Shown here one piece after another: positions 18,481-25,659 of a DNA stretch of 64,000 nt. The DNA lies in assembly GCA_017449525.1 (NCBI GenBank), contig JAFTFL010000013.1:1-64000 (forward strand), written 5' to 3'. Each line of letters begins with the position of its first letter. Position 1 is the stretch's first letter. The notes beneath the pieces are model-generated. The model did no database searches, was not told the DNA's origin, and worked only from the letters and a program-made list of their open reading frames with translations. The position numbers and the translations under genes are program-made. The stretch comes from Bacteroidales bacterium. GTDB lineage: Bacteria; Bacteroidota; Bacteroidia; Bacteroidales; P3.

Positions 18481-18489
18481 ATTACCTCA

Positions 18490-18514
18490 AAAATTCCCGT
18501 ATATCGGGAATTTT
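18490..18514. promoter_or_regulatory. Perfect inverted repeat, probable HigA operator
   Basis: AAAATTCCCG and CGGGAATTTT form a perfect 10-bp inverted repeat around TATAT. It lies just upstream of the -7 promoter element of higBA. HigA-type antitoxins bind such palindromes to repress their own operon, so this is the expected operator. Confidence 0.6.
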
Positions 18515-18517
18515 GTG

Positions 18518-18525
18518 TATATTTG
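18518..18525 (+). promoter_or_regulatory. Bacteroidetes -7 promoter element for higBA
   Basis: TATATTTG matches TAnnTTTG, 15 nt before the HigB ATG. It abuts the 18490-18514 palindrome, which would let a bound repressor block initiation. Confidence 0.6.
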
Positions 18526-18540
18526 CAAAAAGAATTATCG

Positions 18541-18864
18541 ATGAAGATAATATTTAATGATACTGATTTGGAAGAACTTATTAAGTATGGTGCCAATGGA
18601 AAATACAAGAAATTATCTCGCGACAAAGTGTTTATAAAGGCTCTTAAGAATGTATATGCTATTCTGAAAGTGGTTGAGAGAGCGGACATGTTGGAGGTTT
18701 ATGGGGCATTACACTATGAGAAGTTGAAGTATGAGAGGAGCGGATTGAGTTCGGTAAGGATAAAGTACAATAGGGTTGAACGTTTGATTTTTCGTGAGAT
18801 TAATGATGGTGTAGAAATAATAGTAATTGAATTAGATGATACACATTATGGGAACAAGAAATGA
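18541..18864 (+). CDS. higB: HigB-family toxin (RelE superfamily)
   Basis: This 107-residue protein resembles HigB mRNA interferases, which cleave mRNA on the ribosome. It has the compact alpha/beta pattern with an N-terminal helix pair, LHYEKLKYERSGLSSVRI (the HigB KYER/R-I region), and a terminal strand pair (YNRVERLIFREI, VEIIVIELDDTHYG). It precedes and overlaps the HigA-type gene by 17 nt. The toxin-first order is normal for higBA. Confidence 0.72.
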   Translation: MKIIFNDTDLEELIKYGANGKYKKLSRDKVFIKALKNVYAILKVVERADMLEVYGALHYEKLKYERSGLSSVRIKYNRVERLIFREINDGVEIIVIELDDTHYGNKK

Positions 18865-19924
18865 TATACCAGTTGCAGTTCATCCAGGCAGAATATTAAA
18901 AGAAGAGCTGTTATCACGAGGGATGAAGCAAAAGGACTTCGCTCATAGAATCGGGATGCAGGCATCCCATTTAAATGAAATCTTAAATGGGAATAGGTCA
19001 GTATCGAACGAAATTGCCTACAAATTGGAGCAAGAACTTGGAATACCAGCGACACACTGGGTTAAGTTGCAGGCATTGTATGAATATGATGTTGAGGTGC
19101 TAAAAAAGCAAGATATAGAAGAGCAGGAAGCCTCCAATAAAGTGGCAGAATATGACAGGATAATTTCTGTAAGCACGATATTTAATAGGCTCAATATATC
19201 AGCAAGGACTTTCGTGGAGCGCTTATCTGTTCTTACAACTATACTCGGACTACCATCGCCAGCAGAGATAGAAGTAAATACAAAAGGGTCATTTCGGAAA
19301 TTCGTAAAGGTAGGTATAGACCAAAGAATGATTTTGACATGGACTATATTAGCGAAATATAAATGCGCTCAACAGCCCCTCCTGCCATTTAAATTCGACG
19401 TATCAAATGCAAATAACCTAAACTCTGAATTGAGCAGAATATTCCATAGCAATACAGACGTTATAGATAGGGTAAAACATCTGCTTAATAGTTACGGAAT
19501 ATACTTTATTATTGAAGAAAAGGTTGATAAGGCTTCAATTGACGGATATTCATTTATGAGTAATGAGAATCCATGTATAGCTGTAACATTGAGGAATAAA
19601 AATATAGATAGTTTTGCTTTCAGTGTTATGCACGAGATTGGACATATTGTAAATGGCGATATAGACGACATAGAGTCTCTTATGGAGCAGAACCCCGAAA
19701 GTTCCAAAGAGAAGCGAGCAGACAAATATGCAATGGAAGCACTGGTGCCTGAAGAATTATGGGGGAGCGCTCCAATGGTAAGTATGAATGTCTATATGAT
19801 CCAGAAAGAATTTACAAAGTGGGCGAAGCAAAATAATCTACATAAATGGATAGTATTGGGGCGCGTAAGCCACGATACTGGTATTTGGAAATTTAAGGGG
19901 GATGGGCAAAGAATGATGAGATAA
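18848..19924 (+). CDS. higA: HigA-family antitoxin with ImmA/IrrE metallopeptidase domain
   Basis: This 358-residue protein is the antitoxin and probable repressor of the preceding toxin. Residues about 10-75 are a HigA-type XRE HTH (VHPGRILKEELLSRGMKQKD, HLNEILNGNRSVS, LGIPATHWVKLQ). The long C-terminal part has an ImmA/IrrE zinc-peptidase motif (SVMHEIGHIVNGD, about residue 262). Simple HigA proteins are about 100 residues, so this is an enlarged form whose peptidase domain could control antitoxin stability or repression. The ATG at 18848 overlaps the HigB stop; an in-frame start at 18836 is less suited. Confidence 0.72.
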   Translation: MGTRNDIPVAVHPGRILKEELLSRGMKQKDFAHRIGMQASHLNEILNGNRSVSNEIAYKLEQELGIPATHWVKLQALYEYDVEVLKKQDIEEQEASNKVAEYDRIISVSTIFNRLNISARTFVERLSVLTTILGLPSPAEIEVNTKGSFRKFVKVGIDQRMILTWTILAKYKCAQQPLLPFKFDVSNANNLNSELSRIFHSNTDVIDRVKHLLNSYGIYFIIEEKVDKASIDGYSFMSNENPCIAVTLRNKNIDSFAFSVMHEIGHIVNGDIDDIESLMEQNPESSKEKRADKYAMEALVPEELWGSAPMVSMNVYMIQKEFTKWAKQNNLHKWIVLGRVSHDTGIWKFKGDGQRMMR

Positions 19925-19939
19925 AGTCTACATAGGCAA

Positions 19940-19995
19940 AGAGCGGAAACGTAACAATAGGAGGTAAATGCTGTGTTGCTTTGCATGTTGTGTTA
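19940..19995 (+). repeat. Direct repeat, right copy (flanks the higBA module)
   Basis: GAGCGGA followed by the exact 21-nt core at 19951-19971 repeats the sequence at the end of the HTH gene. It lies 27 nt after the HigA stop, so the 1.5-kb higBA module is bracketed by direct repeats. Confidence 0.75.
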
Positions 19996-20070
19996 GTGTA
20001 ATGGAACGTGTAAAAAGGGGAAGTGTGCAGATGTAAAATAAAGCGTAACATGTTGCGTTAATAACGTGTT

Positions 20071-21192
20071 ATGCGTAATGTGAATATCATATTGCCGAAT
20101 ATTATCGAATGGGCGATAACCCGTGCAGGTTACGACTATCAAGATTATATTGACAAGCATGATAATGTAAGGAAATGGGCATGTGGGGAAAAACAGCCGA
20201 CACTAAAGCAGATTGAAACGTTTGCCCATACCCTGCATGTGCCATTAGGGTATTTGTTTCTTGACACCCCTCCAGTAGAGGAGATGCCAATTCCAATGTT
20301 TCGAAGGTCGAAAGCCAACTTAAATATTGAGGTTTTTGATATGGTAAACATTATCAGCGACCGCCAGCAATGGTTGAGGCAATACCTTGTCGAAGAGGGT
20401 GCGGAAGAGTTACAATTTGTTGGAAAACATAGAACAGATAATAACGCTGGAGAAATATGCGCCACGATGCGCCAAGTGCTAAGTCTGCCAATTGACTGGG
20501 CTACGAAGCTTCAGACTACAGAGGAAGCATTGAACAAGTTGGCTTCTGTAATGGAAGAACATGGTGTAATGGTGAATTTCAACAGCATAGTTGGAAATAG
20601 TACCCATAGAACCATCGCGGTAGAAGATTGCAGAGGATTTGCGTTGGTTGATAAATATGCGCCGTTTATCTTTGTCAATAGCAAGGATGCCAAGTCTGCA
20701 CAGTTATTTACATTGGCTCATGAGTTTGCTCATATATTAGTGGGTTATAGTGCAGGGATTGGAGATATTGACATAGAGGATTCGCCTGTTACCGAGCGCT
20801 TGTGTGATACGGTTGCAGCAGAATTTCTAATGCCAAAATCTTTGTTTGAGATATTGTGGGTTAATAATCACGGAGATTTCGAATACATAAGTCGCAAGGC
20901 TAAAGTAAGTAAGTATGTGGTGGCTCGATGTGCAAAGGATTATGGATATATCAGCGAGCAAGCGTATTTGCAAAATTATAACCGATGGCAGCAGGAACCT
21001 AATCCCCCAAAAAAGGGAACTGGCGGAGATTTCTATATCAATACTATTAGGCGAACGGGAAGAACATTCCTGTTATATGTAAATTCGGCATTAGGAAGCA
21101 ATCGGATTTTGCATACTGAGGCTTATCGATTGGCGGGACTAAAGGGCGACACTTATAGAAAAGTGTTTGCTTCGCAGTATATTTATAGATAA
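20071..21192 (+). CDS. XRE / ImmA-IrrE metallopeptidase, antitoxin partner of DUF4411
   Basis: This 373-residue protein has an XRE-like N-terminus (residues 1-70: EWAITRAGYDYQDYI, VRKWACGEKQPTLKQIETFA, VPLGYLFLDTPP) and an ImmA/IrrE zinc-peptidase domain with FTLAHEFAHILVGY (HEFAH about 217-221) and DTVAAEFLMP. Proteins of this kind paired with DUF4411 (COG2856-type modules) are described as toxin-antitoxin pairs. The downstream gene begins 6 nt later. The ATG at 20071 follows an imperfect palindrome (about 20040-20073) that may be an operator. Confidence 0.75.
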   Translation: MRNVNIILPNIIEWAITRAGYDYQDYIDKHDNVRKWACGEKQPTLKQIETFAHTLHVPLGYLFLDTPPVEEMPIPMFRRSKANLNIEVFDMVNIISDRQQWLRQYLVEEGAEELQFVGKHRTDNNAGEICATMRQVLSLPIDWATKLQTTEEALNKLASVMEEHGVMVNFNSIVGNSTHRTIAVEDCRGFALVDKYAPFIFVNSKDAKSAQLFTLAHEFAHILVGYSAGIGDIDIEDSPVTERLCDTVAAEFLMPKSLFEILWVNNHGDFEYISRKAKVSKYVVARCAKDYGYISEQAYLQNYNRWQQEPNPPKKGTGGDFYINTIRRTGRTFLLYVNSALGSNRILHTEAYRLAGLKGDTYRKVFASQYIYR

Positions 21193-21198
21193 TACTCA

Positions 21199-21702
21199 AT
21201 GAAGTATATATTTGACACAAATAGTTTTATTACACCACATAGAGCAGGATACAACCCTCTTGATGTTGCAATAAACTTTTGGAATAAGATAAAGGAGTTA
21301 TCAGACCAATCGGTGATTGGAAGTATAGACAAAGTGAAAGCCGAGTTATCTGAACATGATGACGACCTCAGAAAATGGGTGAATAAAACATTGCCCAAAG
21401 ATTTTTTTGTAAAATTTGAGACGGAGGCGACGAAGGAAAAATTCAGAGAGGTTGCATCATGGGCTCAAAATAACACCAATTATAATACTAATGCAAAGGC
21501 CAAATTCCTAAACGCGACAAAAGCCGATATCTATTTGGTTGCTTTCTCTGCGACGTACCCAGAAGAATACACCGTAGTTTCTTTCGAGAGGTCTGCTCCA
21601 CAGCGCATTGGTGAAATAAAGCTGCCTGACGCATGCAATGCTTTTGGAGCAAGGTGTATCATGATGGCTGATATGTTTAGGGAATTAAAACAGACATATT
21701 AG
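21199..21702 (+). CDS. DUF4411 PIN-like toxin candidate
   Basis: This 167-residue protein starts KYIFDTNSFI, the first acidic site of a PIN-like nuclease fold. It continues with a helical middle and LNATKADIYLVAFSATYPE followed by VVSFERSAP, which matches the second acidic region. DUF4411 proteins are the toxin-like partner of ImmA/IrrE-domain proteins. It ends before a strong bidirectional terminator. Confidence 0.72.
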   Translation: MKYIFDTNSFITPHRAGYNPLDVAINFWNKIKELSDQSVIGSIDKVKAELSEHDDDLRKWVNKTLPKDFFVKFETEATKEKFREVASWAQNNTNYNTNAKAKFLNATKADIYLVAFSATYPEEYTVVSFERSAPQRIGEIKLPDACNAFGARCIMMADMFRELKQTY

Positions 21703-21733
21703 TCAGGAATAGTTGTTTAGATATGTCAAAAAG

Positions 21734-21766
21734 CGGTAGTCCAATAGTCGGGCTACCGTTTTTTTT
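21734..21766. terminator. Bidirectional intrinsic terminator
   Basis: CGGTAGTCC and GGGCTACCG form a 9-bp stem with one G-T pair around AATAGTC. It is followed by a run of eight T and preceded by a run of A, so it works on both strands. It separates the DUF4411 gene from the convergent transmembrane gene. Confidence 0.85.
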
Positions 21767-21820
21767 GTAACTGCAATGTAATTACGAAATGGGGAACATC
21801 TTGCGAGTATGTGTTGTGTG

Positions 21821-22216
21821 TTAATCTTTTGTCCGGAATAGGTACTTGACGACAATGACGAGCAGGGTGATAACGTTGGCAGTGGTAGTGCCCAGCAGTG
21901 TTGTGAGGATAATTGCTGCGTCGTTCTTGAAGCAAAGCACACTTGCACCATAGAGAGTAACGATGCAGAGGGTGAGGGAAAGGTATGCGACAACCACCCA
22001 AAAGATGTTGACGGCGAATTTGCGTCGTTGCTCACGGTCTTGCCGTTTACTCTCCAATTCCTCTCTGCGTACGGCCACATCAAGTACATCTTTGGCTTTC
22101 TTGATGTCATTAGCCGAGATGGTGATGTTGGTATTAGCTGACTGGATAATGTCAGTAACGGACAAATTGAGGTCAGAAAAGGTGTTATCAATATTATACT
22201 CTTTGTTCGCTACCAT
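21821..22216 (-). CDS. Two-helix membrane protein, candidate toxin of a Panacea (PanTA) pair
   Basis: This 131-residue protein has a soluble N-terminal helix region (NITISANDIKKAKDVLDVAV, then a charged ELESKRQDREQRRK stretch) and two membrane helices (FWVVVAYLSLTLCIVTLYG and ILTTLLGTTTANVITLLVIVV). It overlaps the upstream Panacea gene by 23 nt on the same strand. Published Panacea systems (Kurata et al.) include membrane-acting toxins with one or more transmembrane helices, so a toxin role is plausible but inferred. Confidence 0.6.
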   Translation of the reverse strand: MVANKEYNIDNTFSDLNLSVTDIIQSANTNITISANDIKKAKDVLDVAVRREELESKRQDREQRRKFAVNIFWVVVAYLSLTLCIVTLYGASVLCFKNDAAIILTTLLGTTTANVITLLVIVVKYLFRTKD

Positions 22217-22730
22217 TAGCTTTCAGTATATAGTTAACTACCTTGGTGTAATATATCTTGGTAAACATATCTGGGATTTCAATATTTTGACCCTCCGTAT
22301 AGACCATTGCCCACGGTGAGCCCTGTTTGTGAAGCATGGTAACGAGGTCGGAGTCGGAAAAGGAACCGTAGTTATTCCACACCACATCACAAGTGGCACG
22401 TTCATCCTTACCCTCAAGCATTGGTGTTTCCACACTGACGACGTAGTCTCCGTTCTTAATCTTTTCATCGTGGAAAATTACTGTTTTTTGAGTGATTGGT
22501 GAGTTGCCATATTGCTTGAAAGAGTGATATACGGATGGAATAACAGGTCCGTATTTCCATGCTTCCACCCTGTCAAATCGAGGGTTTAGGGCAGAGCGGT
22601 CGAGGATGGCCAGCATATATCCATGTGCAATGTAGACAAGTTTCATTAAACGTAGAGGTTTTATCTCTTTTTTCTCAGCATGAGCCTTGTCTACAAAGTA
22701 GTTTGCGATAGATAGCGCGCTATTGTGCAT
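22194..22730 (-). CDS. Panacea-domain (DUF4065/SocA-like) antitoxin
   Basis: This 178-residue protein is a single Panacea domain: ALSIANYFVDKAHAEKKEI, PLRLMKLVYIAHGYML, VEAWKYGPVIPSVYHSFKQYG, DVVWNNYGSFSDSDLVTMLH, SPWAMVY. These match the DUF4065 hallmarks (KL.Y.a.g..l, W.yGPv.p.vy, W..ty). Panacea proteins neutralise unrelated toxins in many TA systems. It is the first gene of a two-gene unit with the transmembrane protein. Confidence 0.82.
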   Translation of the reverse strand: MHNSALSIANYFVDKAHAEKKEIKPLRLMKLVYIAHGYMLAILDRSALNPRFDRVEAWKYGPVIPSVYHSFKQYGNSPITQKTVIFHDEKIKNGDYVVSVETPMLEGKDERATCDVVWNNYGSFSDSDLVTMLHKQGSPWAMVYTEGQNIEIPDMFTKIYYTKVVNYILKANGSEQRV

Positions 22731-22800
22731 ATTTCCATTTGTGTGTTGAGTTCCACGTTATAAATATCCGCTATGTGTTTTCTCAGAAAAAGAGAATGAG

Positions 22801-23175
22801 TTAAAGGGTGGTAGTAATTTTGGTTTGCCGGCTTGGAATAATATGTTCGTAGAACTCGACAATCTTATATGATTTATTCTCATAGAAGTTGTATTCGGCA
22901 TTCCACACTTTTGTTATTCTCATTTTGACGCGGATAGCATCCCCCTTTCCGAACATAGCCCCTTTGTCAATTTCTTTTATCAATGCATCGTCCTTTACGG
23001 ACATAGGTATGCGAATGCCATTCCAGCCGAAGAGCCATTTGCTACCAGGCCCGAAGCGGAGTGCGATAATGGCAAGGGTGGCATCAGTTTCTTCTTCTAT
23101 GGTATCGGGGGCTGTTTTCGTTGGCAAACTCATCGTATTCAGCGATCCAAATTCTTCCCTGCTTTTATGCGACAT
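22801..23175 (-). CDS. Hypothetical protein, possibly a moron
   Basis: This 124-residue protein has an acidic N-terminal arm (TKTAPDTIEEETDATL) and a beta-rich C-terminal domain (AIIALRFGPGSKWLFGWNG, AIRVKMRITKVWNAEYNF, SYKIVEFYEHI). I recognise no family. It runs in the same direction as the Panacea pair and has its own promoter at 23202-23209, so it is probably expressed separately. Confidence 0.5.
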   Translation of the reverse strand: MSHKSREEFGSLNTMSLPTKTAPDTIEEETDATLAIIALRFGPGSKWLFGWNGIRIPMSVKDDALIKEIDKGAMFGKGDAIRVKMRITKVWNAEYNFYENKSYKIVEFYEHIIPSRQTKITTTL

Positions 23176-23201
23176 AATGTGTGCTTCTCTTATTTCGGAT
23201 G

Positions 23202-23209
23202 CAAAAATA
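23202..23209 (-). promoter_or_regulatory. Bacteroidetes -7 element for the 22801-23175 gene
   Basis: On the minus strand this reads TATTTTTG, a match to TAnnTTTG, 27 nt upstream of the gene start. Confidence 0.5.
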
Positions 23210-23383
23210 CGTAGATTGTTTGAACTTGCATGAATTACCTTACAAGTAACAGCTGTGCAATCAGTCTTGCAGGTGCAGCATAGCTATTGCTCTTTTCGTC
23301 TCTGCGAAATTTAGATTTGCGTTTGGTTTCAAATAGTTATAAGAGTTTGTTTTCGTGGTTAGGAAAGCCATCGAGGGTGCCTT

Positions 23384-23391
23384 TACTTTTG
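23384..23391 (+). promoter_or_regulatory. Bacteroidetes -7 element for the Gly-rich gene
   Basis: TACTTTTG matches TAnnTTTG, 54 nt before the chosen ATG at 23445. This excludes the further-upstream in-frame start at 23355. Confidence 0.5.
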
Positions 23392-23444
23392 CGCTCAAGT
23401 TGTACAACGAAACGGAATTATTAAATCAAAAACTCGTAAACACA

Positions 23445-24149
23445 ATGAGTGAAACAATCGTAGTTCCCGACAACAATGGGAACAACAACATGAACAACGC
23501 TTGGCCATGGTTACTTGCCAGTAATGGTGGTTACGGCGGATTTGGAAATTTCGGTGGAGGTAACTTTTGGGGTGCTGGTATTGGCGGTTTCCTTGGTAGT
23601 GCCCTCGGGAACTTCTTCAATGGAGGTAATGGTTTTGGTGGAAACGGCAATGGTGCTGCCGCTGCACTCGGTGCCCAAGCCACAGCCAACAGCAACACAG
23701 AACTGCTGCGAGCAGCCATTAGTTCCAACGGTGAGCAGAGCCGTCAAGCTATTCAGACCGTAAGCACCATGCTTGGGCAGGACTTCGCCACGGTTTCGTC
23801 GCAGTTCGGTGCCATCAATGGCATCCTTAACAACATGGCCATTCAGAATGCAACCACCCCGTTGCAAATTGTAAACGCCATCGTTAGTGGCAACAAAGAC
23901 CTTGGTGCTCAGTTTGCACAGTATTGTTGCGAAAATCGCCTTCTGACTACCGAGCAAGGTTATCAAGGGCAGCTCCGTACCGTGGAGCAGACAGGCACGC
24001 TGATGAACGGGATGAGTGGTATCAATCAGAATATCGACCAGACCCGCGCCGCCTCATGCTTCGCTCCTACAAGGATGGCAAAGAGAGCATCTGCTGGGCA
24101 GGGCGCAAGTTCTACCCTCTATCTACCTACAACAACAAAGAGGTGCTGA
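23445..24149 (+). CDS. Gly/Asn-rich phage protein, C-terminus replaced by out-of-frame sequence
   Basis: This 234-residue protein begins with an Asn-rich arm, then a Gly/Phe/Asn-rich low-complexity region (about 20-70), then a conserved-looking helical part: ELLRAAISSNGEQSRQAIQT, FATVSSQFGAINGILNNMA, QFAQYCCENRLLTTEQGYQ. This resembles a family common in Bacteroidales prophages, whose usual C-terminus is longer and ends in a Gly/Tyr-rich tail. Here the sequence after about residue 200 (SCFAPTRMAKRASAGQG...) is a reading of the next gene in the wrong frame. I interpret this as a deletion that fused two genes. Confidence 0.6.
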   Translation: MSETIVVPDNNGNNNMNNAWPWLLASNGGYGGFGNFGGGNFWGAGIGGFLGSALGNFFNGGNGFGGNGNGAAAALGAQATANSNTELLRAAISSNGEQSRQAIQTVSTMLGQDFATVSSQFGAINGILNNMAIQNATTPLQIVNAIVSGNKDLGAQFAQYCCENRLLTTEQGYQGQLRTVEQTGTLMNGMSGINQNIDQTRAASCFAPTRMAKRASAGQGASSTLYLPTTTKRC

Positions 24150-24346
24150 AGTACATCAGCCAGCAGAACCTCAAAACACCCGAAGCCTACGGTGGCAGTG
24201 GCCAGTCGTGCGGTTGCGACATCTCCGACTACCACTACATAAAATACCTCTCACAACACTATCCCTCCGACCTCGAAAAGATTTACCACACATTCCCACG
24301 AACCCGTTTTATCATAGCAGAACATGAGCAAGCAGAGCAACAATAA
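24056..24346 (+). pseudogene. 3' fragment of a PAPS-reductase-like phage gene
   Basis: The 96-residue frame (MLRSYKDGKESICWAGRKFY, EVLKYISQQNLKTPEAY, GGSGQSCGCDISDYHYIKYL, YPSDLEKIYHTFPRTRF) resembles the C-terminal third of phage phosphoadenosine-phosphosulfate-reductase-family proteins, which often precede ParB-like and terminase genes in these phages. The N-terminal nucleotide-binding part (SGGKDS-type motif) is missing because the Gly-rich gene runs directly into it. It overlaps the ParB-like gene by 23 nt. The PAPS call is from remembered family pattern and is moderately certain. Confidence 0.5.
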
Positions 24347-25172
24347 AGCCACAGCAGCCACACCACAAGCGAAGAAAATGCCTATCAAGGGCAGCACCAC
24401 AGAGGAGATATGGCGCAGCCAAATCATCTTCAACCCCTACAATCCCAAACGGCACACCGACAGGCAGGTAAAAACTCAAGCGAAGAACATCAAGCGCAAT
24501 GGCTACCTCGGCGGCATCGTTTGGAACAAGACCACGGGCAACCTCATCAACGGACACCGCCGTGTGCAAGCCCTTGACATCATCCACAAGTATGACGGCA
24601 CTCCCGACACCGACTACACCATCAAGGTCGAAGTGGTGGAGTTTGACGAGGCGACTGAAAAGGAGCAGATGACCTACATGGCTGTCGGCAACAGTAAGGC
24701 TGACTTTAACCTCATCGCCACCTACGCCTCCGACATCGACATCACCCAACTCGGCCTCTCACAGGATGAGATGCAAGCCCTCACCGCCCTCTACCAGTCC
24801 GCCGAATACTCTACCGCGCTCTCTCAAGCCGTCGACGCATCGGCACAAGCAGCACAGTCCCTCTCTACTATGGCCGACCTCGGCGACGACTTCCTCTCCC
24901 CACGGCATACACTCGACACCGAAGAGAAAACATTTGACCAGATAGCCCAAGACAGGGCCGAGAAACCCAACGAGACAGCCGAAGCCATCAAAGCCAAGAA
25001 ACAACGCAATAACGAGATTGCCGAAAACCGCAACATAGACAGACAGACCTATATCATGCTTGCATTCAAAGACCCCGAAGAATTACAAGAATTCTGCGAT
25101 GTAGTCGGCATCTACATGCACGAAAATATGATTATGAACGGGATGGACTTCCTCGACAAACTGGGCGCATAA
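24324..25172 (+). CDS. ParB/Srx-like N-terminal domain phage protein
   Basis: This 282-residue protein has a ParB-type CTPase/nuclease fold near the N-terminus: FNPYNPKRHTDRQVKTQAKNI, YLGGIVWNKTTGNLINGHRR and VQALDI (the GHRR box, about residues 72-80). The rest is helical and acidic. Such proteins sit just upstream of terminase genes in many phages and are thought to act in packaging or DNA modification; the actual reaction is unknown. It is translationally coupled to the upstream fragment. Confidence 0.78.
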   Translation: MSKQSNNKATAATPQAKKMPIKGSTTEEIWRSQIIFNPYNPKRHTDRQVKTQAKNIKRNGYLGGIVWNKTTGNLINGHRRVQALDIIHKYDGTPDTDYTIKVEVVEFDEATEKEQMTYMAVGNSKADFNLIATYASDIDITQLGLSQDEMQALTALYQSAEYSTALSQAVDASAQAAQSLSTMADLGDDFLSPRHTLDTEEKTFDQIAQDRAEKPNETAEAIKAKKQRNNEIAENRNIDRQTYIMLAFKDPEELQEFCDVVGIYMHENMIMNGMDFLDKLGA

Positions 25173-25218
25173 ATGCCAAAAACGCCAATCCTTACGCGCG
25201 CACGACAAAATCAACGAC

Positions 25219-25659
25219 ATGCCAAAAACAGCCTACAAGAAACCGAAAGTGTCAGACTTGACAAAAGCCCTTGAGAAGACGGGCGGCAACCTCACAGACG
25301 CAGCCAAACTTCTTGGGTGCAACCGTTCCACCCTGCGCACATGGGCGCACGATGACGAAGAGTTCGCTGAGGCCATCTCCGCAAGTCGCAAGCAGATGCT
25401 CGACCAGTGCATCACAACCGCGCGATTAGTGGCGCAAGGTATACCCCTCATGGAGAACGGCAGGTTCGTAGGTTGGCAGGTGACACCCGACAGCAATATG
25501 CTCCGCTACCTCATGTCTACTCTCGGCCGTGATGAGGAGTTTGGCGAGAGCATGACAATACGCCACACCACCGATGAGGGCGTGGACATAGGCTGCTGGA
25601 TAGAGCGTGAGATAGAGATGAAGCGTGCGGCACAGAAGAACGAGGTGGATAAGGGATGA
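25219..25659 (+). CDS. Terminase small subunit-like DNA-binding protein
   Basis: This 146-residue protein has an N-terminal Fis/HTH-like domain (VSDLTKALEKTGGNLTDAAK then LLGCNRSTLRTWAHDDEEF) and a helical C-terminus (LDQCITTARLVAQGI, MLRYLMSTLGRDEEFG). It overlaps the large terminase start by 4 nt. The HTH recognises the packaging site on concatemeric DNA in this family. Confidence 0.72.
   Translation: MPKTAYKKPKVSDLTKALEKTGGNLTDAAKLLGCNRSTLRTWAHDDEEFAEAISASRKQMLDQCITTARLVAQGIPLMENGRFVGWQVTPDSNMLRYLMSTLGRDEEFGESMTIRHTTDEGVDIGCWIEREIEMKRAAQKNEVDKG

Noticed and set aside
24056-24346. Intact small gene upstream of the ParB-like gene
   Set aside because: The sequence resembles only the C-terminal part of a larger enzyme, and the preceding gene reads into it out of frame.
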